Source: JAEWSN01 sp942493335 (lineage in GTDB: Bacteria; Bacillota; Clostridia; DSM-8532). From it: a DNA stretch of 64,000 bases. The stretch's first letter is position 1. Every line of letters begins with the position of its first letter. Shown in pieces: positions 1-8,671 of the stretch. The notes beneath the pieces are model-generated. The model worked only from the letters and a program-made list of their open reading frames with translations, was not told the DNA's origin and made no database searches. Location: NCBI GenBank assembly GCA_942493335.1, contig OW818693.1, positions 3,224,001-3,288,000 of the forward strand, given 5' to 3'. The translations under genes were made by a program, and so were the position numbers.

Positions 1-929
1 GCCTTTTCCTGCGCTAATGCATGGGGCGTGCGGATGCCTGCGATCACGAGGCCGTTGACGGTGCCCATGACGGAAATGAGCACACAGACCAAAATGATTT
101 TGGCACCGAACGCGCCCAGCAGTTGTTCAGCGGCCAGATTGACATGGCCGTCGCCCAGTTCGAGAATGCGATCCGGTCCGATCAGGCGGCTGATGCCGGT
201 GAAGTAGGCCACATAGATGGCCAGGATGAACAGTGGTGAAATGATCAGCGCGAGCGGCAGATTGCGTTTCGGATTTTTCAGCTCGCCGGAGATGGCGGTG
301 GCGACAACCCAACCGTCGAAAGCGAAGGCAATGGGGCCGATGGCGGACAGCCAGCCGAGAGATCGGGCACCTTCGGACAGATGTGATGCGGAAGCTGCCT
401 GAGGATCTCCGAAGAGCAGGCCGGCGATGGCGACAAGGAACAGAGGCAGCAGCTTAACGACGGTGGCCACCCGCTGAAACAGGCCTGCAAAACGCGCGGA
501 GACAAGGTTGTATCCGATGCAGACCAAAAGGAAGACGACGCCGATGACCATCTGGCGTTCCAGCGTGCCTTCCCATCCGAACAGGATGCAGGCGTAAATG
601 CCGACGACCCATGAAACGACCACGCCGAGCGTGGGGTAGTAGACCAAGCCGAAGAACCAGCCGAATGCGGCAGACATGCGCCGGTTGATGAACACATCCG
701 CATACGCCACCACGCCGCCGGGGCGATCCGTACGCTTGGCGAGTTCGCTGACGGACAGGCAGCCGAATACGATAGCGAACGCGGCAAGGCAGAATACGAG
801 GATGCCCTTGCCGACGCTTCCACCGGTGGCGACGAGGATGTTGTCACTCTTAAAGAAGATCCCGGAGCCGATGACGGTGCCGATGATGAGCGAAATGACG
901 GTGAACAGACCGTAATGTTGACGGTTCAT
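1..929 (-). CDS. APC-family amino acid permease (3' end beyond window)
   Basis: Reading leftwards from an ATG at 929 with a GGGGAGGACCC ribosome binding site, the frame stays open to the window edge (309 codons seen). The N-terminus, MNRQHYGLFTVISLIIGTVI followed by GSGIFFK, carries the GS/TGIF-type first-helix motif of the amino acid/polyamine/organocation superfamily, where the substrate binds. Hydrophobic helices follow at regular intervals, with the conserved AFDGW segment around residue 205. The product should be an inner-membrane amino acid antiporter or symporter of about 12 helices. The substrate cannot be read from the sequence. Base composition matches the rest of the chromosome, so the AT-rich island begins after this gene. 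Confidence 0.85.
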   Translation of the reverse strand, partial: MNRQHYGLFTVISLIIGTVIGSGIFFKSDNILVATGGSVGKGILVFCLAAFAIVFGCLSVSELAKRTDRPGGVVAYADVFINRRMSAAFGWFFGLVYYPTLGVVVSWVVGIYACILFGWEGTLERQMVIGVVFLLVCIGYNLVSARFAGLFQRVATVVKLLPLFLVAIAGLLFGDPQAASASHLSEGARSLGWLSAIGPIAFAFDGWVVATAISGELKNPKRNLPLALIISPLFILAIYVAYFTGISRLIGPDRILELGDGHVNLAAEQLLGAFGAKIILVCVLISVMGTVNGLVIAGIRTPHALAQEK

Positions 930-1393
930 GGGTCCTCCCCTGGTGTGCCGACCGGTATATGATGGGATTGGGCAGGCAGTATAACCGGCTCTTCCATCAG
1001 ATTACCCCAGTATGGCGACGTTCGCCACCTGTATCTCGTTTCCCGTATACGATCTTTGTCGGATTTGATGTGACATGGCGGGAGACGCTTCTATCAGACA
1101 CTGGAAGGCGAAGTAGAGAGTGCATGGCGACATAGGGCGAGCGCATCAGCATTGCAGAGCAGATGATGCAGCAGAACAATCAGCTGGATCTGGTGCTTTC
1201 TCTCGTAGGCAACGACGCTCGATGGTAGTGATGCAGTGCTACTAGGCATTGAGAAGATCATCGAATTTGACTGGACTGGAGAAAAATTCATGCGTACCTT
1301 GCTATACCCATGAGCTCAGTCACATTTAGCATCGCCTAGCCGACGCGGCGAAGATCGGCACGCACGCCGCATATAAAGCGACTGCTCCAGCAA

Positions 1394-1564
1394 CTCAAGG
1401 GCGACTACCTGCGTCAAATCGAAACGGGAGAAAGCAGGCATGACTTCTTTGGTGATTGGTGCCGGTTTCTTGGGCATACTGATGTGGGATACTTCTTGGG
1501 AGCTTATATTATTCGGCGGTATACCGTCAGTAAGCGCCTATGTTTGTTCTCATACAATAGTTAA
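1394..1564 (+). pseudogene. Possible gene remnant in a non-coding 675-bp gap
   Basis: The stretch 930-1604 has no convincing gene. A 56-codon open stretch runs from CTCAAGGGCGAC to the TAA at 1562-1564. It encodes a protein-like segment (GDWCRFLGHTDVGYFLGAYI) that resembles the C-terminal part of a cytosolic protein, loosely like DUF2268-type putative metallopeptidases. It has no start codon with a ribosome binding site, and upstream frames are interrupted. I read it as the tail of a decayed gene at the left border of the AT-rich island. The family assignment is a guess. Confidence 0.25.
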
Positions 1565-1604
1565 TCGCCAACCACCACTGGATGTTCGTGAGGTAGTATA
1601 AGTG

Positions 1605-3149
1605 TTAAGTATCTTTTGAAATAAACATATCCATCAATCGTAGGTTAAAGGCCTTCTTAACATCACGAAAAGCTTTTATGTTTGAGTAATCAAAATTGAA
1701 TAGCTGAGTTTTTTTTATTGCTGTCATCTCTATCTTTGAGAACTTATCAGTATATTTAAGTTGCGCCTGCTCAAGCAGTAACTCCAGAAAATGAGTTTTC
1801 TCACTATACGTTGGTTCTTCAAATTCACAAATCAAGTCAAATCTTGTTTGTAGCTCAAGTGGAATAACTTTCTTATACTCAGCCTCATTACGTAGATTGG
1901 ATGTAAAAACTATTATATAACCATCCAATTCATATTCTCTTGCCATTGAATCGGTGAATCGCCCCTCTTCAAGCAATTCAAGAAAGAATGAAAAGACGGG
2001 CCGTGTAGTTTTCTCAAATTCGTCACATAAAAGAACTCCAACTTTACTCTTTTTCACTTTATCGCATAGTTCACCATGTTCACAGCCAATATAACCTGAT
2101 GGGCTACCTATCAAACTGTTCAGCGCATCTTGACTGCTATAATTCTGAAAATTAATCTTTGCCAAGTAACTACCTTGTTTTAGTCCGTTAGCAATCAAGC
2201 GAGCAACCTCTGTTTTGCCTACCCCTGAAGGGCCTAACAAAAATATGGATAAAACCTTCTGCTCCTTCGCTTTATTCAGTTCAATAAAGCTCTTTATGTA
2301 GTACTTAAACTTATCTTTGAAATGTGAATGGCCAATAAGGCTATTATCAAATATTTCAAAAAAATCATTGGTTTCGGATTTTGATAAGGTAGTTAATTTG
2401 ACTATATCATTTTCCATACGCTCATCAACTTCAGAGAGATCATCTATGTCAGGAAGCAATTGTTTGATGGGTTCTTGACCGGAAAAGTATAATGGGAAAT
2501 ACTTTAGTATTGTATCTGTTAGTGCTGCCAAAGATATAACTTTGATGTTAATAAATTGATTTAGAAAAACTTCAAGTGCGTAAATAAGGTTTTTGTTGTC
2601 TTCAATTGCATATGAAACAGATGTTAAGTCAACTATTGTCACTTCTGCAGACCTACTAAACTTTTCAAGTTCTGACTTTAAGTCACCAGATGCACGAGAA
2701 AAGGTAGCCAAAGGTATATTGTGTTTATTTGCATATTCGATTATTTTTACTAAATCAGTTCTGTTGTAGTATACATAAATAGGCCTGCGGGTAAGTAGAG
2801 TTCCTGTTGAAGAGGTATCTATATCATGCGAAGTATCATTGTATATATTTAGTGGTTCATACGACAAGAATAAATCAGGAAAGAAAAAAATCGCATCTTC
2901 TGCGAGTGGTTCATAAAGGATAACCTTACTGTCCTTTGTCAACTCTCTGAGATTAATTAGCGCAGCATAACAATTTTCTTTGTTAACTCTCAGCAAGTAG
3001 ATTAATGTAGAAATATCAATAACAGAGGCAGGTTCGGATTCTAGCAGGGCTTTTGTTTCAACAAAAATGAACGGATGAATTGTATACTTTTTCTGAATAT
3101 CACGAAGCTCACTGATATCTTTATATGTATATAATGTATAAAGAGACAT
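1605..3149 (-). CDS. ClpB-type single-AAA ATPase with a unique N-terminal domain
   Basis: 514 residues. The C-terminal half is a class-2 (HCLR-clade) AAA module as in the second ring of ClpA/ClpB. Walker A is GPSGVGKT (306-313), the pore-loop-like segment is GSPSGYIG (348-355), Walker B is LLCDEFEK (D376, E377), sensor 1 is FTSN (N418), and an arginine-finger RFD lies near 436. Unlike ClpB there is no Clp-N domain, no first AAA ring and no M-domain. Residues 1-260 are a separate mixed alpha/beta region I do not recognise. The start ATG lies 4 bp after the stop of the upstream gene, whose last codons hold the ribosome binding site, so the two are translationally coupled. Codon use is strongly AT-rich, unlike the flanking chromosome, which suggests horizontal acquisition. 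Likely role (inference): ATP-driven remodeller or effector working with the upstream protein, possibly in phage defence. Confidence 0.75.
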   Translation of the reverse strand: MSLYTLYTYKDISELRDIQKKYTIHPFIFVETKALLESEPASVIDISTLIYLLRVNKENCYAALINLRELTKDSKVILYEPLAEDAIFFFPDLFLSYEPLNIYNDTSHDIDTSSTGTLLTRRPIYVYYNRTDLVKIIEYANKHNIPLATFSRASGDLKSELEKFSRSAEVTIVDLTSVSYAIEDNKNLIYALEVFLNQFINIKVISLAALTDTILKYFPLYFSGQEPIKQLLPDIDDLSEVDERMENDIVKLTTLSKSETNDFFEIFDNSLIGHSHFKDKFKYYIKSFIELNKAKEQKVLSIFLLGPSGVGKTEVARLIANGLKQGSYLAKINFQNYSSQDALNSLIGSPSGYIGCEHGELCDKVKKSKVGVLLCDEFEKTTRPVFSFFLELLEEGRFTDSMAREYELDGYIIVFTSNLRNEAEYKKVIPLELQTRFDLICEFEEPTYSEKTHFLELLLEQAQLKYTDKFSKIEMTAIKKTQLFNFDYSNIKAFRDVKKAFNLRLMDMFISKDT

Positions 3150-3152
3150 ATC

Positions 3153-4085
3153 TCAACCTCTTTTCAAATTACTAAGAAAAATGCCAATCTTATTCCACCA
3201 ATGCAATTTAGCTGTTTGTATTTCTTCATAACTAAATGCAACATCTTGAATAATTGCTAAGGTATCAATGAAATGGTATTGTTCTTGCTTTTGTATCGGT
3301 TTTCCTTTATTTGATATGGGCGGCGAGGAACTTCTTATGAACTTTGATGTATTATCCACCGTCTGGCGAGTACCTATTTCCTGAAGATAAGTAAATGTAT
3401 TAGATGAAATAAATTCTTCCTTGACGATTCCCTTGTACATACCAACAACTGAAACATGCCCGATAAGCAGATCGTCAATGTTATATTTGTTCTCAAACTC
3501 GGTTTGTATTTCAAGAGGTATTTTTATTATTATTTCAGTAATAACAGGATCGGGTGTACCATTGGAAACAGCGCCTTTAAGTATGTATGCGTAATCTTGA
3601 AGCATGGAACTTATTAGGTTATTGACCTCCATCCCTTCAACCCTGACCCCTTTTAAGGCGTCGCGTCTCAGGATCAAAAATTGCCGCAAGCTTTCTTCGT
3701 CAAGCAATTTTAGCTTGATATTATCAATCTTTACAAGATCGCCTTCACATAAATCCCCGAAATTTTGAACGTTAGCGCACCTTTCAATAACTCTTCGCAG
3801 TAAAATGGATTTCGTAGTTTTAACATCCAATGTTTCAACAACTTTCGATGAAGAGTACGAAGTCTCCTTCGTATCGGAGGATATTGAAGCCTTTATTCCA
3901 TCCAAGAAAGTTTTTGTTCCTTGAGCTGAAACAGATGATGTAAAGCCATACTGTTTCTCAAAACTTTTGCTATGATCTTTTTCGATTTTTGTAAGAATAA
4001 CGTTGTTTATCATCATGGCAATTTCATACACTTTAGAGAAATTAAGGTAATAGATATTAAAGTCGGTAGATTTCTTCTGCTTCAA
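3153..4085 (-). CDS. Unknown protein, first gene of the AAA operon
   Basis: 310 residues, read from a probable TTG start with GGGGG seven bases upstream. I do not recognise the family with certainty. The layout (a YYLN...KVYEIAMMINN N-terminus, a Ser-rich loop TKETSYSSSK near 72-81, KVVETLDVKTTKS, then an alpha/beta domain from about 110 to 220) is reminiscent of DUF6414-type proteins, but this is only an impression. There is no signal peptide, transmembrane helix or nuclease motif. The C-terminus is rich in Trp, Lys and Phe (LHWWNKIGIFLSNLKR) and could be an interaction tail. Both genes are AT-rich and coupled, so this is probably the sensor or adaptor for the ATPase. A possible promoter on the minus strand (TTGAAC, 18 bp, TATAAG) lies about 100 bp upstream. 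Confidence 0.6.
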   Translation of the reverse strand: MKQKKSTDFNIYYLNFSKVYEIAMMINNVILTKIEKDHSKSFEKQYGFTSSVSAQGTKTFLDGIKASISSDTKETSYSSSKVVETLDVKTTKSILLRRVIERCANVQNFGDLCEGDLVKIDNIKLKLLDEESLRQFLILRRDALKGVRVEGMEVNNLISSMLQDYAYILKGAVSNGTPDPVITEIIIKIPLEIQTEFENKYNIDDLLIGHVSVVGMYKGIVKEEFISSNTFTYLQEIGTRQTVDNTSKFIRSSSPPISNKGKPIQKQEQYHFIDTLAIIQDVAFSYEEIQTAKLHWWNKIGIFLSNLKRG

Positions 4086-4882
4086 TACGCAACCCCCTGC
4101 TTAATGCCCTATATTCGATAGATATTCGTAGAGCATCAATTTCTATTTGAACTTATATTCTTGCGAGTTCTCCTCGTTCAATAGTATAATCACTTTTCTC
4201 AGGGTATGTAGGCATGCATATCACGCTTCGATTTTTGAATTGATCCTGCTTGATCATACCTGAGTTTATCGTAATATGGATCAACATTGTTCATCGCATA
4301 GATGGTTTGACTAAATAGTCCTGGCATGCCCGCGCTATCAGGCTTATGCCAATCTGACGGTAACGATATGATTTTCTGACGAGTAAATCATCGACATTGG
4401 CGCCGAAACTATCCTCCTGGTAGCGGATATGAATCTATATGAGCGTTTCGTCACTAAAAAATAAGGTGAGTCTCGAAACAAGTGCTTTCCATTGCTTATC
4501 ACGATTTTCTGCCGTGTAGCAGTCGCTCCAGGCTTATTTTTCATCGTAACGACAAGGCAAATAAAGACTCGTCGGCTTTGCCGTATCTCCCGATCTCCAT
4601 GGATTTCCTCCTTTGCGTTAAGTACAGCTGATTGCCACCAATAGTATTGTAACACTTGTAAAAATCTAGAACTAGATCTTGGACGAGGCTACTGATATCA
4701 TGTGCAGGATTTGTTGAATAACTGTAGACCAACTGCAAATAGAGCATTTCATTCACATTTATGGTACTTTACAGTAGAAGCCAAAGATCAACCCTCGATT
4801 TTTCAGTATTAGGTGTACGATATGTGCTCTGCGAAACATCGAAATCATGTTGAACTCAAGCATTGCTTCTGATTGATTCCAT
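4086..4882. other. AT-rich stretch with no convincing gene
   Basis: This gap behind the AAA operon holds only short open frames on the minus strand without family resemblance. One is a 19-codon frame that starts at an ATG with an excellent AGGAGGAAATCC ribosome binding site near 4600 and stops early (MEIGRYGKADESLFALSLR). It looks like the start of a gene truncated by a later mutation or insertion. Nothing else here can be assigned. Confidence 0.3.
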
Positions 4883-5385
4883 ATGGTGATTTTCTCAAGG
4901 TTCTCGCTGGGAATAGGCGCAGAAGTGATCCTAGGGGACATCATTAAAGAGCAATACGAGAAGTTTTTTGAGAGAGGGCCTCCCGCTTATTTCACGCGTC
5001 TTGCCTTTGGATTGTTTTATGACAAGGAGCGGATGAACTGGTCGGATGAGGATACAGTCGATCAAATCCGTGCAAATCATAATCTTAAATCGATAATCAA
5101 GTAGAAGGCCAGAGCAAATGATGAGCTATCGATAAGGGCATCTGAGTGCGATCAACGGCTTTTTCAACATCGAAAACTGCCCTGGGACCCGTTCAACGAA
5201 GGCAATGTGCTCATTGATAGCGTGAACCGTTATATGACAGACATAGCCGCTATCCAGAAGCGGTCCTTATGGACACACTCTACAGAACAAGAGACAATCT
5301 GAGGTTCTGCAAAGCATCATGAAATCCGTCTTTCCGGACCATCTTTGAGTGGCCGACTCTTAAGTGGTACGGGTCTCAAACCGCA
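4883..5385 (+). pseudogene. Relic of an IS5/IS1182-type transposase
   Basis: Three fragments in different frames match the order of an IS5-superfamily DDE transposase. The first is an N-terminal DUF772-like piece (RGPPAYFTRLAFG...KERMNWSDEDTVDQIR, ending in a stop at 5102). The second is a catalytic-region piece near 5250-5322 (YPEAVLMDTLYRTRDNLRFC, where the family has xDKIYRTRENRAFC). The third, in a shifted frame, directly follows (HEIRLSGPSL, where the family has GIRLSGPxLGRP). Stops and shifts between them show the element is dead. Terminal inverted repeats and target duplications were not found by eye. It marks the right flank of the AT-rich island. Confidence 0.6.
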
Positions 5386-5677
5386 AACGGTTGGAGCATA
5401 TTAACAATTCTGAAAGAAGCGAAGTTGAAGGGAAGTTTGGTTTATGCAAACGAAAATGTGAACTATAAATCGTTATGGTGAAACTGTCTAGTCCAAGTGA
5501 ATTTGAGGTCATTATGCTGTTTTTTGTTATGAATGTTGTAATGAGCAGTGGGGTTTATTGCCATTTTCATCATTTAGAATACACGAGAAATGCGGGAATT
5601 TCCTTGTAGCTTCACGGTGTGATTGAGATGTTCAACAGACCCTTTGTGAATGGCTATATTAGGGTGGCAGGAGGTCC

Positions 5678-6241
5678 ATGATGGAAATCAAATCGCTGCA
5701 AAAGATCGAGCGTAATCAGGTCCAGGCGGCGGCAGACCTGCTGTGCGAGGCGTTCCCGCACTGTTATGGCGATTGTGCCGAGGAAGAGATGGAACGGTGC
5801 CTCGAGGAGGGGCGTGTGGCGCTTGTCGCGGTCGATGACCGCCATGTGGTCGGCTTTGTCGGCGCCATTCCGCAATACGGGGAAACCGGGTGGGAGCTGC
5901 ACCCACAGGTGATTCACGCGGCGCGGCAGGGCGAGGGCATTGGCACACAGCTGATCCGAGCACGCGAGGAGGCGGTGGCGCGACGGGGAGCCATCACGGT
6001 TCATCTGGGGTCGGACGATGAATTCGACAGGACTTCGCTTGGTGGAGTCGATCTATACGACGATCTGTTTGGCAAGATTGCGTCGATCCGCAACACGGGC
6101 CATCATCCCTTCGAGTTCTACCAAAAGGTGGGGTATCGGATCGTGGGTGTGATACCGGATGAGGGCGGTATCGGGAAACCCGATATCTGGATGGCGAAGC
6201 GTATCGGCGGAAAGTCCGGTGTCAAGGAAGATGCAGCGTAG
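5678..6241 (+). CDS. GNAT acetyltransferase, aminoglycoside 6'-N-acetyltransferase-like
   Basis: 187 residues. It starts at the first of two tandem ATGs behind GGCAGGAGGTCC. The acetyl-CoA-binding loop appears as RQGEGIGTQL (about residues 87-96), and the C-terminal half GGVDLYDDLFGKIASI...HPFEFYQKVGYRIVGVIPD...GKPDIWMAKRI resembles the chromosomal AAC(6')-type proteins of Bacillota. Proteins of this group transfer acetyl from acetyl-CoA to an amino group, and some acetylate aminoglycosides. Whether this one does is not knowable from sequence. It is the first gene right of the IS relic and returns to the chromosomal base composition. Two further putative small-molecule modifying genes follow on the same strand. 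Confidence 0.75.
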   Translation: MMEIKSLQKIERNQVQAAADLLCEAFPHCYGDCAEEEMERCLEEGRVALVAVDDRHVVGFVGAIPQYGETGWELHPQVIHAARQGEGIGTQLIRAREEAVARRGAITVHLGSDDEFDRTSLGGVDLYDDLFGKIASIRNTGHHPFEFYQKVGYRIVGVIPDEGGIGKPDIWMAKRIGGKSGVKEDAA

Positions 6242-6459
6242 TAGGCGCGGATGAGCGCGTAATCATCCCTGAAGGGAGGCGCTCTACCAGGTGATCCGTG
6301 GCCAGAATTCTGTAAACAGGCGCAATTGGCTATAATCAAGCTGTCGAATTGGCATAGTGCGGGAAATCAAATATGATGAAAAAGGCAGTGCGTGCGGGAT
6401 GTGCGCCTGCCTTCATGCGATTGCGGGGAAGCCGCAACGGGCATTCTTGAGGAGGCGCC

Positions 6460-7139
6460 ATGCTCATCAACGAGTCCATCCTTCGCCATTATCTGCGAAA
6501 TGTTTTTTCCTCAATGGAACCGCCTACGCGGGAAAGTCCACCATGGCCGCCATGTTGTCGGAGCGGTACGACATGATCCACTGCGGGGAGAACTACCACC
6601 ATGCGGTAGCCAGCCAGGTCGTCATGCCGCAGGAGTTCCAGAATCTCGGCTATTTCCAGACCATGGAAAGCTGGCAGGCGTTCGTCAGTCGTCCGCCGGA
6701 TGAATATGAGCGGTGGATCGACGGCGTCGTCCAGGAGGTCATTCCGTTCGAGATTGCCGAGTTGCTGAACCTTTCAGGGAGCGGGACCCGGAAGATCATC
6801 GTGGACACCAACCTGCCGGTAGAGGTACTCCGCCAGATCGCGGGCTATCATCAGGTGGCCATCATGCTATCGCCGCTTTCCCTTTCCGTGGACCGCTTCT
6901 TCGATCGCTCCGATCCTGACAAGCAGTTCATGCTTGACCAGATCCAGAAAACCCCGGATCCGGAGAAGACCATGAAAAGCTTCCGGGAAGGGCTTACCCG
7001 CATCAATAGCAAGGAACGGTATGATGCCTTTGCAGGCAGCGGGTTCTTCACTTTGGTGCGGGAGAATGCGAAGGCGGACACCCGCGAGGAGATACTGCTG
7101 ACGCTGGCACGTCACTTTGGCCTGGAACCTGCCGTCTGA
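6460..7139 (+). CDS. P-loop small-molecule kinase-like protein with apparent frameshift
   Basis: The natural start appears to be ATG 6460, behind GGAGGCGCC. It reads MLINESILRHYLRNV and then runs out of frame at a T6 run (6503-6508). Adding one T restores NVFFLNGTAYAGKSTM and the rest of the protein. The downstream frame has Walker A GTAYAGKST, then IIVDTN, and ends LEPAV at 7139, about 225 residues in total. This fits the nucleotide-kinase/chloramphenicol-phosphotransferase-like P-loop fold. A conventional open frame can be drawn from 6357, but its first 50 residues are not protein-like. The gene may be inactive, rescued by slippage on the T run, or carry a sequencing error. It lies between two other putative modifying enzymes (GNAT and APH). 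Confidence 0.6.
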
Positions 7140-7192
7140 CCCATCAAGTGATTCGTTCTGGCCTGGAACCTTCCATCTGACCCATCAAGTGA
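7118..7192 (+). repeat. 34-bp direct repeat spanning the kinase stop codon
   Basis: TGGCCTGGAACCTGCCGTCT... at 7118-7151 and TGGCCTGGAACCTTCCATCT... at 7159-7192 are the same 34 bases with two mismatches, offset by 41 bp. The first copy contains the last codons and stop of the kinase gene, so the second is a non-coding duplicate of the gene end. Confidence 0.8.
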
Positions 7193-7243
7193 GTCACTTA
7201 TGCGGTAGTTGAGTCCTTCCGCACCTAACGACAAGGAGATTGC

Positions 7244-8317
7244 ATGATCGATCCGAAGACCTTTGCCTTGCATGAACTTCAGCTGCTGGATGCCGCACGG
7301 GATCTTTACCGGCTGGATGGCTTCATCCTGACAGCTCTTGATGCACATAAGGGCGGCTGGAACCGCATGTACCGTTGTGAACGGGAGGGAGCGGAGCCTC
7401 GTATGCTCCGCGTTGCGGTGCGCCAGGATCGCGGGCGCGAGGCCTATCTGGCGGAAACGGACTTCATCCGGTATCTGCACGACGGAGGAGCGGATGTGGC
7501 GGATGTGATCGCCTCGCGGAACGGGAACCTGACGGAACCCGTCATGTGCGGTGCCGTCGAATGCCACCTGGCGTTGTTCGAACGGGCGAAGGGCATGCAG
7601 CTCGCCGAGAATGGCTACCGGTACCGCGACGGCGTGCCGCTCTCCGTCTTCTTCCGCGACTGCGGGAAAGCGCTGGGACGGATCCATCGGCTATCGCAGA
7701 CATTTCATCCGATGTACAAGCGACAGGATTTCTTCGAGCAATTCAATGCAGAGACCATCGAGCGAACGATTCCCGCTTCCGTGACCCTGCTTCGGGAGAG
7801 GATGTTTGCGCTCCTTGATGAATTGGGTGCGTTGCCTCGGGATTCGTCGGTGTACGGCCTGCTTCACTTTGATTTCAATGATGGGAACTTCCACATCGAC
7901 TACGGAACTGGCCGCTTGACTGTGTTCGATTTCGACAACGCCTGCACCGGCTGGTACCTGTTCGATCTGGCAAGCCTGTGGCTCAGTGGCATGGGATGGA
8001 TCCAGTTCGAACCCGATGTGGAAAAGCGCCGGTCATTCATGGATACCTACTTCGGCGAGGTGCTCGAGGGCTATCGCAGTGAAATGGATGTGGACGAGTC
8101 TCTTCTGGCTCGGTTTCCTCTGTTCATTCAGGCAAATCTCATGGAATGTGTAATGGACGCATTCGGCGGCATGCATCAAAATGGAGAAGATCTGGTGTGC
8201 GATGACGAGATGGCATACCGGATTCGGTGTCTGGAGGAGAATGTACCTTACAACGGATTCTTCCACGACATGTATCATGCGGATGCGCCATTCACGGCAG
8301 AGGAACGCGAACTGTGA
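7244..8317 (+). CDS. APH/choline kinase-type phosphotransferase
   Basis: 357 residues, starting at ATG 7244 behind ACAAGGAGATTGC. It has the protein-kinase-like fold of aminoglycoside phosphotransferases. The catalytic loop is HFDFNDGNF (HxDxxxxN type) and the metal-binding motif is VFDFDNA about 20 residues later, followed by the aromatic segment GWYLFDLASLW. The substrate may be an aminoglycoside, a hydroxylated metabolite or a spore-coat-type sugar, and the sequence does not say which. The gene sits 104 bp after the P-loop kinase on the same strand, which suggests a shared detoxification or salvage function, though no operon signal is evident. Confidence 0.8.
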   Translation: MIDPKTFALHELQLLDAARDLYRLDGFILTALDAHKGGWNRMYRCEREGAEPRMLRVAVRQDRGREAYLAETDFIRYLHDGGADVADVIASRNGNLTEPVMCGAVECHLALFERAKGMQLAENGYRYRDGVPLSVFFRDCGKALGRIHRLSQTFHPMYKRQDFFEQFNAETIERTIPASVTLLRERMFALLDELGALPRDSSVYGLLHFDFNDGNFHIDYGTGRLTVFDFDNACTGWYLFDLASLWLSGMGWIQFEPDVEKRRSFMDTYFGEVLEGYRSEMDVDESLLARFPLFIQANLMECVMDAFGGMHQNGEDLVCDDEMAYRIRCLEENVPYNGFFHDMYHADAPFTAEEREL

Positions 8318-8351
8318 TGGACGATGACGACCGTGGTCCATGATGAATTTT

Positions 8352-8410
8352 GCAAAGCGCGCTTGACATTATACGCAAAGCGTACTATGCTATGAATGCA
8401 AAGCGCGCTT
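8352..8410 (+). promoter_or_regulatory. Promoter with repeated palindromic operator for the XRE gene
   Basis: A near-consensus promoter (TTGACA 8363-8368, 17-bp spacer, TATGCT 8386-8391) is overlaid by GCAAAGCGCGCTT at 8352-8364, a degenerate GCAAAGCGTAC at 8375-8385 in the spacer, and a second perfect GCAAAGCGCGCTT at 8398-8410. The core AAGCGCGCTT is a perfect palindrome. The copies cover -35, spacer and start site, as expected for autorepression by the XRE protein encoded just downstream. Confidence 0.75.
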
Positions 8411-8445
8411 AGCAAGACATGCATCAACCATGACATGACTGAACC

Positions 8446-8670
8446 ATGACGGGAGGTGTTGGCATCAAGACGAGAATCAAGGAATTTCGAAAGCTGCACA
8501 AGCTGTCGCAGGAAGAGCTGGCCATGGCGGTCGGCACCACCAGACAGACGATCACATCCATCGAAGTGGAAAAGTATACGGCTTCGCTGGTACTGGCCCA
8601 CAAAATTGCCCGCTATTTCGGCGTGACCATCGAGGAAGTATTTGATTTTAATAGTGTGGAGGAAGAATAA
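8446..8670 (+). CDS. XRE-family transcriptional regulator
   Basis: About 70 residues, made almost entirely of one Cro/CI-type helix-turn-helix (RIKEFRKLHKLSQEELAMAV, then GTTRQTITSIE). It ends SVEEE directly before the next gene. The start is uncertain. ATG 8446 has no ribosome binding site, while GGGAGGTG sits just downstream and points to initiation near 8461-8464, where no standard start codon is in frame. The paired promoter carries repeated AAGCGCGCTT palindromes, probably its own operator. Small XRE regulators followed by a small membrane protein are common in Bacillota, and the regulator usually represses its own operon. Confidence 0.85.
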   Translation: MTGGVGIKTRIKEFRKLHKLSQEELAMAVGTTRQTITSIEVEKYTASLVLAHKIARYFGVTIEEVFDFNSVEEE

Positions 8671-8671
8671 C

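Noticed and set aside
1605..3149. Housekeeping ClpB or ClpA
   Set aside because: Only one AAA ring, no Clp-N or M-domain, and AT-rich foreign composition.
4883..5104. An intact 73-residue gene
   Set aside because: It matches only the N-terminal part of IS5-type transposases; the rest is found in other frames downstream.
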